Shown: positions 25,724-35,903, counted from the stretch's first letter. The stretch is DNA of 64,000 nt from Cloacibacillus sp. (GCA_036655895.1 JAVVPF010000011.1:3269-67268); one strand, 5' to 3'. Translations and numbers: made by a program. Notes: a model not told the origin generated them from the sequence alone.

Positions 25724-26020
25724 GGAAGATACCTCCTCTTTATATATCCTATCCAATCTCCGCATCTACATTATTGCCAAAAATCCCCCCCGCCTGCGAC
25801 ATAGGATCAGGTTGCGGCGTGAATATCTCTCAGCCAGATCAAAACTCTGCGTCGGGGCCAGAAAACTTCTGCAAGTAATGTATTTCAGAGATTTATAAGA
25901 TATGGAGAGTATAAACCAAGGAAAGCATCATGACAGTATACAGCCATACAATAAAAAGTTTCCTTTTATGTAGGTATCCACATTTTCTCTTTTAGGCAAA
26001 AACATTCTTTATCTTATCTT

Positions 26021-27835
26021 TTAGAGCTTAGTTATTAGGTCTGTATATACTAATCCGTACATGATGCTTGCCGCCTGAATATCGAACCAATCCATCGGAT
26101 TTTCAAAATCGTACCCGAGAAGGTCTTCTGTCTTTTTTATCCTTTGGTAGAGTGTGTTAGGGTGAATATTAAGCTTCGCGGAAACGTATCTGATTGATTT
26201 ATTGAAGCGCGCATAATAGAAGAGAGTTCGGAGCAAATCTGTATCCCTGCTTTTGTCATATTCCTCAACCGGCCCAAGGATATCTTCCAGATAAGCTTCT
26301 ATGTCCTCTTTTTTTTGCGTCAAAAGAAGGCGCAGCACTCCCATATCAAGATAGTTCGCGCTTTTTCTGTGAATGAAGTATTTGTTTATTATAGTAAGGC
26401 ACTGGTTGGCTTCCCAGTAACATTTTCTGACGTTATATATCGTCTCATATATTCGGCTGCCGCTTACCGTCAGTTCCGGTTTTTGAGCCGTTATGGATTT
26501 TATCAGATCATTGACTATATTATTGTATCTGCGCGTGCTGCATTCTGGGGTGCTACACGACGCGATAATGCAGATGTCATTATATTCGGGGACGATGATG
26601 TTCCCTTCTGTTTTTCCCTTTATGGTTTCTTCAAGTGAGCGGACAAGAGATATTCCATCCTGTTTTTCACAGTAGTCAAGATGATTGACGACATCCGGGA
26701 CGGAGACCAGCAGTACAAAAAAGCTGCTGCTTTTTTCCAGTCCGAGCATTTTTACCTTCGTCAACAGACTGCTGTCACGCTTACCCGACAATATGCCGGT
26801 CAGAAGTTCGCTTTTCAGGTTTCTGTTATATTCATTCACAGAAGCTTTTTTTAGCCATACGAGCGAAAGATAAAACACAAGCGTCTCTATTATCACCCAT
26901 GTTTTTTTGGAGATGAGTTCGTTCGGCGCCCAAATGGCTAAGATGCCGCGCGTCATCCCGCCATACTGCACTTTGATAAAATAGACGACTTTATCGCCCT
27001 GCACCAGACATTGACGCCTTTTTTGCGGCGCACCTTGGCGGATAGCATCCATTATATTCACTGGGAGGAAGTAATCCTCTGCGTCATCCGTGCAGCTGAG
27101 TCTTTCAAGGAACATATTATATAAGGCCATCGGAAGCGAAATATATGAAGATGCCAGCTTGAGCATTTCGGAAAATTCCTGTCCCTTGAAGAATACTGCG
27201 CTGAAAGCCGCCGACACAACGCCGGAATAGAGCTGCATATCAGCATCGCGTTCAAGGACGCCCTCTATCAGGGAAAGCTCCTCCTGCATATGTACGTTTT
27301 CATTATTTAAACGCTCAAACTTGCAGTGAAGCGCGACTATTTGAGCCATGCCCTCCACATAGTCAAGATTGCGTTGGGAGAAGGTATCCTTTGGAGAAAA
27401 ATTTAAGAGCATTATCACTCCGTATGTGTGCTCCTCCAGCAATATTGGCACCGTGATTATCGACGAGGGAAAGGGCGACTGGTTGCCCTTGTCAAGCCGC
27501 ATCAATTCCACCAGCAGCTCCACATCGCCGGCAACGCCCTTTATCTCATACGGGTTTGATATGAGCCGGCTCTGGCCGGTGGAAAAGACTCCGCCGCAAA
27601 GCCCCTCCGAGGCAAGCAGTTGATGGCTGCCTTTTACGTTGCGTTCAAATCCATACGCATGTTCTATACGCAGACATTGCTGCTCTGCATCATAGGCATA
27701 TATAAGCATGGCTTTCGCGGCGGGCATCTCAGCCTCCATTTGCGAAAACAAAAATTTATAAAAATCGGGCGAGTTGAAATGGCTGAAAAGGACCTTGGCT
27801 TTATCAAACATCTCTGTCATTTTTTTAGTTTCCAT
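26021..27835 (-). CDS. GAF-domain PucR/CdaR-type transcriptional regulator
   Basis: A 604-residue protein. An N-terminal GAF-like sensor (about 30-170; KAMLIYAYDAEQQCLRIEHAYG, ILLEEHTYGVIMLLNF) is followed by a helical linker, a middle domain resembling the CdaR GGDEF-like region, and the PucR C-terminal helix-turn-helix (FNKSIRYVSAKLNIHPNTLYQRIKK). The start at 27835 has GAGGTG seven bases upstream; a longer frame to 27895 lacks support. PucR-type activators commonly respond to the substrate of a neighbouring catabolic operon. Here it lies between the amidohydrolase/YfcC genes and the divergent nhaC-mob operon, and dyads in the shared upstream region are candidate sites. Confidence 0.82.
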   Translation of the reverse strand: METKKMTEMFDKAKVLFSHFNSPDFYKFLFSQMEAEMPAAKAMLIYAYDAEQQCLRIEHAYGFERNVKGSHQLLASEGLCGGVFSTGQSRLISNPYEIKGVAGDVELLVELMRLDKGNQSPFPSSIITVPILLEEHTYGVIMLLNFSPKDTFSQRNLDYVEGMAQIVALHCKFERLNNENVHMQEELSLIEGVLERDADMQLYSGVVSAAFSAVFFKGQEFSEMLKLASSYISLPMALYNMFLERLSCTDDAEDYFLPVNIMDAIRQGAPQKRRQCLVQGDKVVYFIKVQYGGMTRGILAIWAPNELISKKTWVIIETLVFYLSLVWLKKASVNEYNRNLKSELLTGILSGKRDSSLLTKVKMLGLEKSSSFFVLLVSVPDVVNHLDYCEKQDGISLVRSLEETIKGKTEGNIIVPEYNDICIIASCSTPECSTRRYNNIVNDLIKSITAQKPELTVSGSRIYETIYNVRKCYWEANQCLTIINKYFIHRKSANYLDMGVLRLLLTQKKEDIEAYLEDILGPVEEYDKSRDTDLLRTLFYYARFNKSIRYVSAKLNIHPNTLYQRIKKTEDLLGYDFENPMDWFDIQAASIMYGLVYTDLITKL

Positions 27836-27901
27836 AAAAGAGGCACCTCTTATATATATTTCTACATATCTTAGCCTGTTTATATATAAACGCACACATT
27901 G

Positions 27902-27938
27902 TGAACTAAGTTCAGAGATTATAGAATGATTATATCAT
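27902..27938. promoter_or_regulatory. two short palindromes in the pucR-nhaC divergent region
   Basis: TGAACTAAGTTCA (27902-27914, 6-bp arms, one-base centre) and ATGATTATATCAT (27926-27938, 5-bp arms) lie 24 bases apart centre to centre, in the 186-base AT-rich region between the divergent PucR-type regulator and nhaC. They are candidate operators; no assay or homologue supports them. Confidence 0.35.
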
Positions 27939-28021
27939 GATAAATAAGACTTTTGCGCAAAATACTATGCAGCTTGTTTTAGTTTAACCAATTAAAATCT
28001 AGTTGAAGGAGATGTGCGTTT

Positions 28022-29449
28022 ATGTCAGAATCAACCAATAAGCTCCCTAGTTTTGGCTCGTCGCTTCTTTCTTTGGTAGTGATAGTCGCCATATTGATGG
28101 TGGGTATATTGACGCTGCATGTGGATTTACACATATTGCTGATATTGGGGCTTCTTTCAACAATACTTATTGCCATGTCGCAGGGGTTCAGTTTTGAAAA
28201 ACTTTCCGGCGCAATGGCCGGAGGCGTTACGAGAGGCCTGCCGGCAATGTTTATCTTTATTCTTATTGGCGTGCTCATCGGTTCATGGATCTCAGCCGGA
28301 ACGGTTCCGGCTCTTATGTACTATGGCTTAAAGTTGATATCCCCAGCCATTTTCCTGCCTATGGCCTTCCTGCTCTGCTCGCTCACTTCTCTCTGCACCG
28401 GTACATCATGGGGCACGGCGGGAACCATGGGAGTGGCTATGATGGGAATGGGGATGGGACTTGGAATGCCGGCCTCCTGGGTTGCAGGCGCGGTTGTATC
28501 CGGCGCTGTATTCGGCGACAAGATGTCTCCCATTTCAGACACAACGGTCCTTGCCTCCGTCACAGCTGGCGCCGGGCTGTATGACCACATTAAAGCCATG
28601 CTATACACTACTATACCGGCATTCATCATAGCTCTCGCTCTTTATGTCGTGCTCGGCCTGCAGTACGCAAGCGGAGAACTCAACCTCAAAGATGTGGAGC
28701 TTATCACCTCGACGCTTGAAAAGACCTTTAATTTAAATCCGCTGGTGATGATCCCATTCTTCGTGCTGCTTGCCTTAAGTCTTATGAAGGTTCCCGCGAC
28801 TGCGGCTATGTTTATCGGCGCGCTGACAGGCTCGCTTGTTGGGATGCTTTTCCAAGGACTCTCGTTCGCGCAGGTACTGACCGCGATGAACTACGGCTAC
28901 TCACACTCCACCAACGTGGCGCTTGTTGACAAGATCCTCATGCGCGGCGGCATCCAGAGCATGATGTGGACCTTCTCTCTATCGTTCCTTGCTCTTTCCT
29001 TAGGCGGCGTACTTGAAGAAGCAGGGTTCCTCAAAGTGCTCATCAGCGGAGTGATGAATAGGATCCACAGCGCTGGCGCGCTTGTTTTGACTGTAATCGT
29101 TTCCTGCACTATCTCTACTGCCGCGATGGCTGAAGTTTACCTTGGCATCATCCTCAACGGCACGGTTTATAAAAAATGTTTCGAGGACAGAGGCCTGAAA
29201 CCCGCCATGCTCAGCAGGCTCACAGAAGAGGGTTCGACATGCATGGGTTCAATGATACCGTGGACGACGATGGGAGCCTTTATCTCGGGCACACTCGGCG
29301 TTCCTACATGGGACTACGCGCCCTTTGCCTTCCTCAACTATCTGACGCCGCTCATCTCAATAATATTCGCCTATCTTGGAATGGCAATCTTCTGGAAGGG
29401 CTCTGAGAATAAACTGTTCTCGGGTAAAACCCCGCCGGTATCAAAATAG
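28022..29449 (+). CDS. NhaC-family Na+/H+ antiporter
   Basis: A 475-residue polytopic membrane protein. NhaC signatures include CTGTSWGTAGTMGVAMMG, SGAVFGDKMSPISDTTVLA and, near the end, GSMIPWTTMGAFISG. NhaC-type proteins exchange Na+ for H+, sometimes with an organic substrate (for example malate/lactate). GAAGGAG precedes the ATG. It leads an operon with mobB, mobA and a large molybdopterin-type protein (15 bases to mobB), odd company for an antiporter, so an organic substrate is possible. A second member is at 46761-48320. Confidence 0.88.
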   Translation: MSESTNKLPSFGSSLLSLVVIVAILMVGILTLHVDLHILLILGLLSTILIAMSQGFSFEKLSGAMAGGVTRGLPAMFIFILIGVLIGSWISAGTVPALMYYGLKLISPAIFLPMAFLLCSLTSLCTGTSWGTAGTMGVAMMGMGMGLGMPASWVAGAVVSGAVFGDKMSPISDTTVLASVTAGAGLYDHIKAMLYTTIPAFIIALALYVVLGLQYASGELNLKDVELITSTLEKTFNLNPLVMIPFFVLLALSLMKVPATAAMFIGALTGSLVGMLFQGLSFAQVLTAMNYGYSHSTNVALVDKILMRGGIQSMMWTFSLSFLALSLGGVLEEAGFLKVLISGVMNRIHSAGALVLTVIVSCTISTAAMAEVYLGIILNGTVYKKCFEDRGLKPAMLSRLTEEGSTCMGSMIPWTTMGAFISGTLGVPTWDYAPFAFLNYLTPLISIIFAYLGMAIFWKGSENKLFSGKTPPVSK

Positions 29450-29464
29450 GAGTCAGTCAAAGCG

Positions 29465-29992
29465 ATGCGTATCTTTGCAGTCAGCGGTTTCTCAAAGACC
29501 GGAAAAACTACGGTAACAGAGGCGCTTATCCGCTCTATTTCAGGACGCGGCCTGTTGGTGGCTACGATCAAGGACAGCGGCTGCAAAGATATCGCAATGG
29601 AGAACACGGGGTCGGACACGGGCCGTCAAAGAGCGGCGGGAGCCTCCGCCGCCGTACTTAGAACTCCAGAGGTCACATCCTTCGTTTACGGGAGACAGCT
29701 TACGCTTTGTGAGATACTTCCGTGTTTGAACTTCGACGTCGTGATTCTTGAAGGATTCAAGAAACTGGACATCCCCAAAATTGTAACAGCTTCGTCTATC
29801 GAAGAGGCCGCGTCACTTTGTACATCGCAGACATTCGCGCTTTCCGGCAAAGCCGCAGAGTGCTTGGGGCATCTTGAAGATATTCCGCTCTTAAACTGTT
29901 TTACTGAGGCGGATAAACTGACTGAGCTTGCGCTGCGGCGCGCCTGGGAAGATGTCGGCTTGGTGCTGGAGAAAGCGGAGGGATCATATTGA
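29465..29992 (+). CDS. mobB: molybdopterin-guanine dinucleotide biosynthesis protein B
   Basis: A 175-residue P-loop GTPase. The Walker A motif FSKTGKTTVTE is at residues 9-19, followed by VATIKDSG, a GSDTGRQRAAGA segment typical of MobB (DTxRxxxAGA) and VVILEGFKKLDIPKI. MobB helps MobA deliver the nucleotide to molybdopterin. Its stop overlaps the TTG start of mobA, and both precede a large protein with molybdopterin-oxidoreductase-like repeats, suggesting dedicated cofactor supply. Confidence 0.9.
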   Translation: MRIFAVSGFSKTGKTTVTEALIRSISGRGLLVATIKDSGCKDIAMENTGSDTGRQRAAGASAAVLRTPEVTSFVYGRQLTLCEILPCLNFDVVILEGFKKLDIPKIVTASSIEEAASLCTSQTFALSGKAAECLGHLEDIPLLNCFTEADKLTELALRRAWEDVGLVLEKAEGSY

Positions 29993-30615
29993 ATGTTTCC
30001 GCCATCATCCTCGCCGGCGGGAAAAGCAGCCGTTTCGGCAGTGACAAAAGCCTTCTTAAGGTAGATGACAAGCTGCTCATAGAGCGCTCTATAGAAACGT
30101 GGGGGGACCTTTTTGCAGAGGTGGTCATTGTAAGCGACACTGGCAACAAATTTCTTATCCCAGGAGTCACGGAAACTAAGGACATCTACACAGAACGAGG
30201 CCCATTGGGCGGGGTCCACGCGGGGTTGACCGTTTCAAGCTGCAAGTGGTCTTTCGTAGCCGCCTGCGACATGCCCAGCATCAACAGAAACTTGATACTC
30301 AAACTCTTCGAGGCGACATCAGAAAACGTAAAAATAATACTCCCGCATCACGACGGAGTGATAGAACCTCTTTGCGCCCTATATCACGCAGACTGCCTTT
30401 CCTGCGCGGAAAAGATGCTGAGCGCAGACAGCAACTGCATCCTGGACATGTACGATATGCTTCCGACGATTTATTTAAAGAGTGAAAACTGCTTTTTCAA
30501 CATCAATTATCAGGAAGACGCGGAAAAAATACACGAGATCCAATCAAATCTTTCAAAGAGATATAAACGAAGACTACATACTTTTTGTGGTGAAAAGGGG
30601 CTCAGACGGCAATGA
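29989..30615 (+). CDS. mobA: molybdenum cofactor guanylyltransferase
   Basis: A 208-residue nucleotidyltransferase. The GTP-binding signature ILAGGKSSRFGSDKSLL is at the N-terminus, with ERGPLGGVHAGLT and AACDMPSINRNL (catalytic Asp) following. It joins GMP to molybdopterin to make MGD, the cofactor expected for the molybdopterin oxidoreductase at 19001-21070. The start is TTG at 29989 overlapping the mobB stop, and the stop overlaps the next gene's ATG (ATGA), so mobB-mobA-next gene are translationally coupled. Its last roughly 25 residues are basic and not typical. Confidence 0.9.
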   Translation: MNVSAIILAGGKSSRFGSDKSLLKVDDKLLIERSIETWGDLFAEVVIVSDTGNKFLIPGVTETKDIYTERGPLGGVHAGLTVSSCKWSFVAACDMPSINRNLILKLFEATSENVKIILPHHDGVIEPLCALYHADCLSCAEKMLSADSNCILDMYDMLPTIYLKSENCFFNINYQEDAEKIHEIQSNLSKRYKRRLHTFCGEKGLRRQ

Positions 30616-32801
30616 ACGACCTTCCGTTAAGGGGACTTGTTATAGGCAGAAAGTATGGCTCTGAAGATGAAGGCGCTACACACACATATTCAAAGCGTAT
30701 TTTCGTAATAGGGGAATCAGAGCTCCGCCGCCTGGTGGAAGAGCGTGAACTGAATAAAAAATGGGGGTCATGCTGGCGGTGGAACCGATATTCGGCGCGT
30801 GAGGATCATGGCGTAGTCACCGACCATCGTTACGTCGCGGGCGGCCTTGATCTTAAAAAAGTGCTCGATAGGGCAGGCCTAAGCGAAGAAGAGAAAAACG
30901 GACAGCTTCTTTTCGCAGCCACAAACTACAAAGCCATCGTTGAACATCCCACTACGGCACGTTATTATTTTGACGGTAATCAACCCAAAAAAGAGGCCCC
31001 AGCGATGCTTGCACTGGAGAGCGTGAGAATAGCGGAGGACGGCAAGGCTCTTTCCGCGCGCAAATCTGGCATATATCCGCGGCTCATCTTCGGACAGAGG
31101 GGCGCGAGCGACATCAACCAATGTTCGTTTGTACGTGACCTCTGCCGCATCCAGCCTACGGACCTTCCGCCGGCCCTTGCTATATTGTCATCCTCAAAAC
31201 CATGGGGCTCGTTCGCCTTGGCCGATTTGATAGCTATAGGCTGCGAAAAGAAAATTTACACGATCTCCGGGAACTCCTATCAATGCACCGGCATCGACCT
31301 GTTCTCGCTGCTGCACAGGTTAAAAATAAACGGGTGGAATATAGGCGTAAAAAATTCTAGCGGAGAACGCCTGACGCTTGATTCCATAAAAAAAGAGCGG
31401 TACATGTTGGCGTGGCATTCAGAGGACTGCGCAAACGGTATGCCGCAGACGAACAACACCGATTTAAAATTATACGGCGACGGAGTCGTCATAGACGACA
31501 TATCCGCGCTGGAGTTTTCTCCTATAGAGACAACGATTGCAATCGGCAAACGGCCTCAATATAAGAAAAAGCCTTGGCAAAGGGAAGAGGACATCTCTCG
31601 AGCCTCGTTCTACTGTGCGGTCGAGTGGAACGGCGGCATGCTATATTATAATTTTTCTGCGGAAGAACTCTGTGAAAATTACAACCTATGCGAACAAAAC
31701 TATTCTTACGAAGATCACGGCATATTCAAAACTGTTGTCTGCCGGGGGATCCTGATTTCTGAAATCATAAGCAGCCTCTGCGGCGAAGACGGCAATACGC
31801 TTGATATCCCGGACGGATGGAAGATGCAGTATCTTGAAAATGACGGTTATCACGCAAACACGCCCACATATATCGACAGCATCCTTGACGTGAGGGGCCA
31901 GTGCCGTCCCGTCTTGACCTTTGAGAAAAAAGAAACCTTCGCCGCGCCCGACGAACTTCATCAGAACGAGAAGGATTTTTCTCAGCTTGCCGCGCCATGC
32001 GTGTACAGATGCGCTGTCTCTGCAAATGAGGCTGCCGTAAAGGGTCTGCTTGGCGTCGTCATAAGGGAGAGAGCGTCTGCAATAAAGCTGGTAGGCTACA
32101 CCCTGAAGCTTTTAAACGCCGATAAAAATAACGCCGTTATTCGTACAAGCCGCGTCAAGGGAGTATTCGAGGGCATGACGGTAGGCGTAAGCGCACCCCA
32201 CATCGCGCGTTTTACTACGCTTTCGCCTAAGTCGGCCGCCGTCTACATAAATGCAAACGCGGAAGTCAATTTTAGGTATACGGAAGAACCATTTACAGAA
32301 TTGATCATAAACGGCAGTCCAAAACCTATCCGCGTAAGCGATCTCAGCGACGAGGCGACGGTAATTCCGGCGTCGCTTGAAGAGGTGACGGCGATGCTAG
32401 CCTCCGGAGAGGCGTGCGAGATAACCGAAAACCGCAGGACAAGCAGTAAGCCGATAAGAAACCTATACATAGACACGCGTGATATCGCGGACCACACAAC
32501 CCCGTTTGGGTACGAACTCTATCTGCTCTACAGATACGAAGGATGGTTCATAACGGCGCTGCTGCGGAGACTGGGGATAGCGGCGTCGCACTGCACCGTA
32601 AAAATTTCGCCGGACGGCGCTCCTATCTCGGAGCTCAACAACTGCTTTATCGCCTACAGCCGCAGTGAAAGCAAAGGCGTCCCATACAATACCGCCGTCT
32701 ATAAAAGACGTGTAAAAGAATACGAACGCCCCGTTCTGATAGACAGCTCCAACGGAAAAATCATCGCCTCCTGCGTTGAGAAACTGTACATAGAACACTA
32801 A
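30612..32801 (+). CDS. multi-repeat protein with sulfite-oxidase-fold-like domains
   Basis: A 729-residue protein without signal peptide or membrane segment. It appears to contain repeated copies of a module like the Oxidored_molyb (SUOX-fold) domain: residues about 25-180 (YSAREDHG, LDLKKVLDRAG, APMLALESVR, PRLIFGQRG) are echoed at about 330-440 (YSYEDHGIF, ILISEIISSLCG, NDGYH), with a partial copy between (TGIDLFSLLHRLKING) and another fold-like end. SUOX-type domains bind molybdopterin via a Cys; I cannot tell which Cys would serve. Direct coupling to mobA and mobB supports a molybdopterin link. Function unknown. Confidence 0.5.
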   Translation: MNDLPLRGLVIGRKYGSEDEGATHTYSKRIFVIGESELRRLVEERELNKKWGSCWRWNRYSAREDHGVVTDHRYVAGGLDLKKVLDRAGLSEEEKNGQLLFAATNYKAIVEHPTTARYYFDGNQPKKEAPAMLALESVRIAEDGKALSARKSGIYPRLIFGQRGASDINQCSFVRDLCRIQPTDLPPALAILSSSKPWGSFALADLIAIGCEKKIYTISGNSYQCTGIDLFSLLHRLKINGWNIGVKNSSGERLTLDSIKKERYMLAWHSEDCANGMPQTNNTDLKLYGDGVVIDDISALEFSPIETTIAIGKRPQYKKKPWQREEDISRASFYCAVEWNGGMLYYNFSAEELCENYNLCEQNYSYEDHGIFKTVVCRGILISEIISSLCGEDGNTLDIPDGWKMQYLENDGYHANTPTYIDSILDVRGQCRPVLTFEKKETFAAPDELHQNEKDFSQLAAPCVYRCAVSANEAAVKGLLGVVIRERASAIKLVGYTLKLLNADKNNAVIRTSRVKGVFEGMTVGVSAPHIARFTTLSPKSAAVYINANAEVNFRYTEEPFTELIINGSPKPIRVSDLSDEATVIPASLEEVTAMLASGEACEITENRRTSSKPIRNLYIDTRDIADHTTPFGYELYLLYRYEGWFITALLRRLGIAASHCTVKISPDGAPISELNNCFIAYSRSESKGVPYNTAVYKRRVKEYERPVLIDSSNGKIIASCVEKLYIEH

Positions 32802-32847
32802 GCCAGCGATTTCTTAAAATCCACACAAGTTCCTATATCTTTATCTA

Positions 32848-32895
32848 AATCAAGTCCGGCCGTACCGCAGAGTCTGCGGCACGCCCGGACTTGAT
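32848..32895. terminator. strong bidirectional terminator
   Basis: A long stem (AATCAAGTCCGG paired with CCGGACTTGATT, plus an inner CCGCAG/CTGCGG stem) lies between the convergent mob operon and the BTAD regulator. T-rich runs follow on plus and on minus. Confidence 0.88.
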
Positions 32896-32921
32896 TTTAT
32901 ACTCATTATTTCCAGCGGTGC

Positions 32922-35876
32922 TTAATAATTCCAACTGGACTTGTTCAAAATTTTTATATATGCAGAATGATACCATTCTTTATTTTCACTAAAAAACAAC
33001 CTTGCAAACTCATGCGGCGGCGTGAGACCGGCCTCCAAAAGAGACCACTTTACCCAGTACAGTATCCCCTTCCAGACAGGACGCATTATTTTCTTTACAA
33101 GTTTATCCGCGCTGTTCCAGTAATCTTCCGCCAGCTGCCAGTCATCATTTTTTGCACTCAAATACCCCAACAGTATTAAAGTGATAGCTCCATTTTGTAA
33201 GACGCCGAAATGCTCACGGCTAGAGCCAATGATATTGTTGAAACGCTCCGTTCTGATAAGTATCTCCTCGGCCTCTTTGTCTCTCCCAAGACGAATAAGG
33301 CAATATCCAGCCTTTGTCAAAAAGAGAGACTGTCCTCGATGCAATATTAGAGATTCGCCCATATACATGCAATTTTTAAAATGGGAGAGAGCCTCGCTAT
33401 AATTTTCCCTGGCTATATTGATATTGCCTTTTGTATGTTCGGCGGCGATAAGAGAGGTCGTGTAACTAACACCCTCCTCCTCAAGTTTTTCAAAGAGGCG
33501 GACAGACATGTCCAACAGCCTGACAGCTGCGTCGTAGCGGCATTCCATAAGTTGAAATGTTGCAAGAAATCTCAAAGCCGTTCCTATCCATAAATGATCG
33601 TGCTCCATCATTGCCAGTCTATAAACCTTCTTAGCATAGACACCCAACATTTTCGGATCGTCAGTTTCAACGGCAAGATAACAGAGCTGTTCACAGACGT
33701 TGATTATATTGGTGGAAGTTCCGTCCCTCAGCGCTTTTTTCAACACCTCTTCTAGGATCGTCCGCGCCTCTGTAAAATTTCCCTTCCAACAGTTATAGCC
33801 GGCGCCAATAATCAAAAGTTCTCTCTCCGCCCACAGCAGCCTTTCGTTACGGCCATGCGCCCGTATAAGGTTGTCCAACAGTGCGGAGGCGCCCTCTATA
33901 TCATCCATAACATATCCGGTATCTCCAGTTGAAGGATTATAGCCCGTTATCTCTTGATCGCTCAGTACAGGGGAAATAACATGTGTGTGTTGAAAGTGGA
34001 ACTTCAGCCGTTCAATTCTCCACATTAATTCCTCTTCCTTGAAAGACGCCTCAGAAGAATGATATATAAGCAGGGAATATTCCTGTTCCCCTCTAAAGCT
34101 CCTTGCTTGATCCTTTTTCAGATAATCAAGTATCTTCACATGAAGCGCTTTTTTCAGCGAGACAGACATTTTAGCCAGAAAGTCTTCTCTTATCCTAGGG
34201 TGCGTGAACGAGTAAAAAATTTCTCCTTTATCGTTTATATATTCCCTCAAAAGACCCTGGAGTTTTATATTTTTATAACTATTTGCGATGGCAAGAGGCT
34301 CTAGTTGCAATATGTCTGCAATTTGAAGCATGGAAACGCCATCTCCAAAAACAGCCACCGCCTCTAAAAAAAATTTTTCGGTTTCGGAGAGTATCTCCGC
34401 GCGGTACAAAAAACGACTCTCGGGCGACTTTACGCTTCGATATTCTCCGGCGTCACAATAAAAATCCAGCATCTCCCGAATAAAAAACGGATTTCCTTCA
34501 GTCTTTGCATAAATGTCGTCCAGTTGTTCCTTGCTCCATTCCACATCTTTTTTTAACTGTCTGCAAATTGTCTCTGTTTCTTTTCTGTTAAAACGGCCAA
34601 GGAATATTTCCAGTTTCTTAAAATCTTCGTCAATAAAGCCGGCTCTATACATAAATAAGCTTCTGGCCTCTTCATAACCACTGACGATAATATATCTCGG
34701 AGAATCACTATTCCACAATATAGCCTCCAGAATCATCCACGACGAGCTATCCATCCATTGAATATTTTCCACAATCAGCAGCGTTTTATAACTGCAGTTG
34801 AGCGAACATTTTTTGATAAGTTCCTGAATCAGCGACGGGATGTTTTTTTCTGTAAGGTAGGGGTGCTCAAGTTCGCTTTCATCACTGCCATCATAGAGAA
34901 ACTTGAGGATTGAAGCTAGCGGACGGTTCATTTCTTCTTGAAAACAACGGATATGGCTGCATTTCCATCCCGTTTTTGCCAATTTTGCATCGATGTCGTT
35001 TATTAATACGTTTTTGCCAATGCCCTCTTCACCCCATACAAACACCGAGGCTGGCAACACTAAATCACGATCAGGCTCTTCCGATAAAAACGCAAGTATC
35101 TTCACCAACTCGTTATTTCGCTCAAGCGGATTATCGTCCGTGGGCAGGCGCAGCGCAGCTATGGAAAATTCTTTTTTACACCTTTGAACAAGCGGAGGGG
35201 CGGATGCAAGGCTTTGTTTCACGCCAAGGTCATTCTCTATTCTTAGAGAAAATCTCTTCGCCGCTTCCGCCGCCTTGATCTTCTGGTCAGTTTTGATATA
35301 AAGCCGAACAAGCTCCCCGTTGATGACTTCATTGTATGGCTCCCACTTTACAAGCCATTCGTAGCACATGACCGCATCCGCGAGAGAAAAGGCCGCGTTG
35401 AGCTGCTCCATCATCTGAGCGCGCTTTTTTACATTTTCAATCAGCCGCCCGCGATACTCGTCTCTTCGTCCAGAGAGCCATTCTTCAAACAGAGGCAAAT
35501 CGTCCAGTTTAGGCAGATCCATATACACGTCGAACAGCGCGGCCATTTTTGAAGCCTCAAGAGATTTGATGTTGGTCAAATTATCAATATCACGCCTTAA
35601 TTCAAAACATTCAGACAATCCTAAAGCAGAGCTTGTCACATGTATAAATGGCGCTATAGTTCTAATACAGCAAAGCGCATTACTAAGGTTGCGCCTTCCA
35701 GCTTCGGAGGATTTTTCGCTCCACAGTAACGCGACTGCCTTTTCACGAGAGACATGACGTTCTTCTATTATGAGTAGGGCAAGGATTTTTGCCTTTAAAA
35801 AGGGAAAATTCACCTTTTGATTATTCTCAAAAAGTTCCGGCGCACCCAGCAGCTTTACATAATATCCATTTTCCAT
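32922..35876 (-). CDS. SARP/BTAD-type regulator with ATPase and TPR domains (copy 1)
   Basis: A 984-residue AfsR/SARP-like regulator. Order: OmpR-like winged helix (about 5-95), bacterial transcriptional activation (BTAD) helices (100-220), an AAA/NB-ARC-type ATPase (about 250-450) and a long TPR-like helical C-terminus. The P-loop reads GEEGIGKN (282-289), with Asn in place of the usual Ser/Thr; the Walker B-like stretch is LLIVENIQWMD. The sister protein at 57498 has an intact GKT. The start at 35876 (second of tandem ATGs, after GAGGGTGAC) is preferred. It lies at one edge of the demethylation island and may regulate it; the ligand is unknown. Confidence 0.83.
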   Translation of the reverse strand: MENGYYVKLLGAPELFENNQKVNFPFLKAKILALLIIEERHVSREKAVALLWSEKSSEAGRRNLSNALCCIRTIAPFIHVTSSALGLSECFELRRDIDNLTNIKSLEASKMAALFDVYMDLPKLDDLPLFEEWLSGRRDEYRGRLIENVKKRAQMMEQLNAAFSLADAVMCYEWLVKWEPYNEVINGELVRLYIKTDQKIKAAEAAKRFSLRIENDLGVKQSLASAPPLVQRCKKEFSIAALRLPTDDNPLERNNELVKILAFLSEEPDRDLVLPASVFVWGEEGIGKNVLINDIDAKLAKTGWKCSHIRCFQEEMNRPLASILKFLYDGSDESELEHPYLTEKNIPSLIQELIKKCSLNCSYKTLLIVENIQWMDSSSWMILEAILWNSDSPRYIIVSGYEEARSLFMYRAGFIDEDFKKLEIFLGRFNRKETETICRQLKKDVEWSKEQLDDIYAKTEGNPFFIREMLDFYCDAGEYRSVKSPESRFLYRAEILSETEKFFLEAVAVFGDGVSMLQIADILQLEPLAIANSYKNIKLQGLLREYINDKGEIFYSFTHPRIREDFLAKMSVSLKKALHVKILDYLKKDQARSFRGEQEYSLLIYHSSEASFKEEELMWRIERLKFHFQHTHVISPVLSDQEITGYNPSTGDTGYVMDDIEGASALLDNLIRAHGRNERLLWAERELLIIGAGYNCWKGNFTEARTILEEVLKKALRDGTSTNIINVCEQLCYLAVETDDPKMLGVYAKKVYRLAMMEHDHLWIGTALRFLATFQLMECRYDAAVRLLDMSVRLFEKLEEEGVSYTTSLIAAEHTKGNINIARENYSEALSHFKNCMYMGESLILHRGQSLFLTKAGYCLIRLGRDKEAEEILIRTERFNNIIGSSREHFGVLQNGAITLILLGYLSAKNDDWQLAEDYWNSADKLVKKIMRPVWKGILYWVKWSLLEAGLTPPHEFARLFFSENKEWYHSAYIKILNKSSWNY

Positions 35877-35903
35877 CATGTCACCCTCTCGTCTTTTACT
35901 AGT

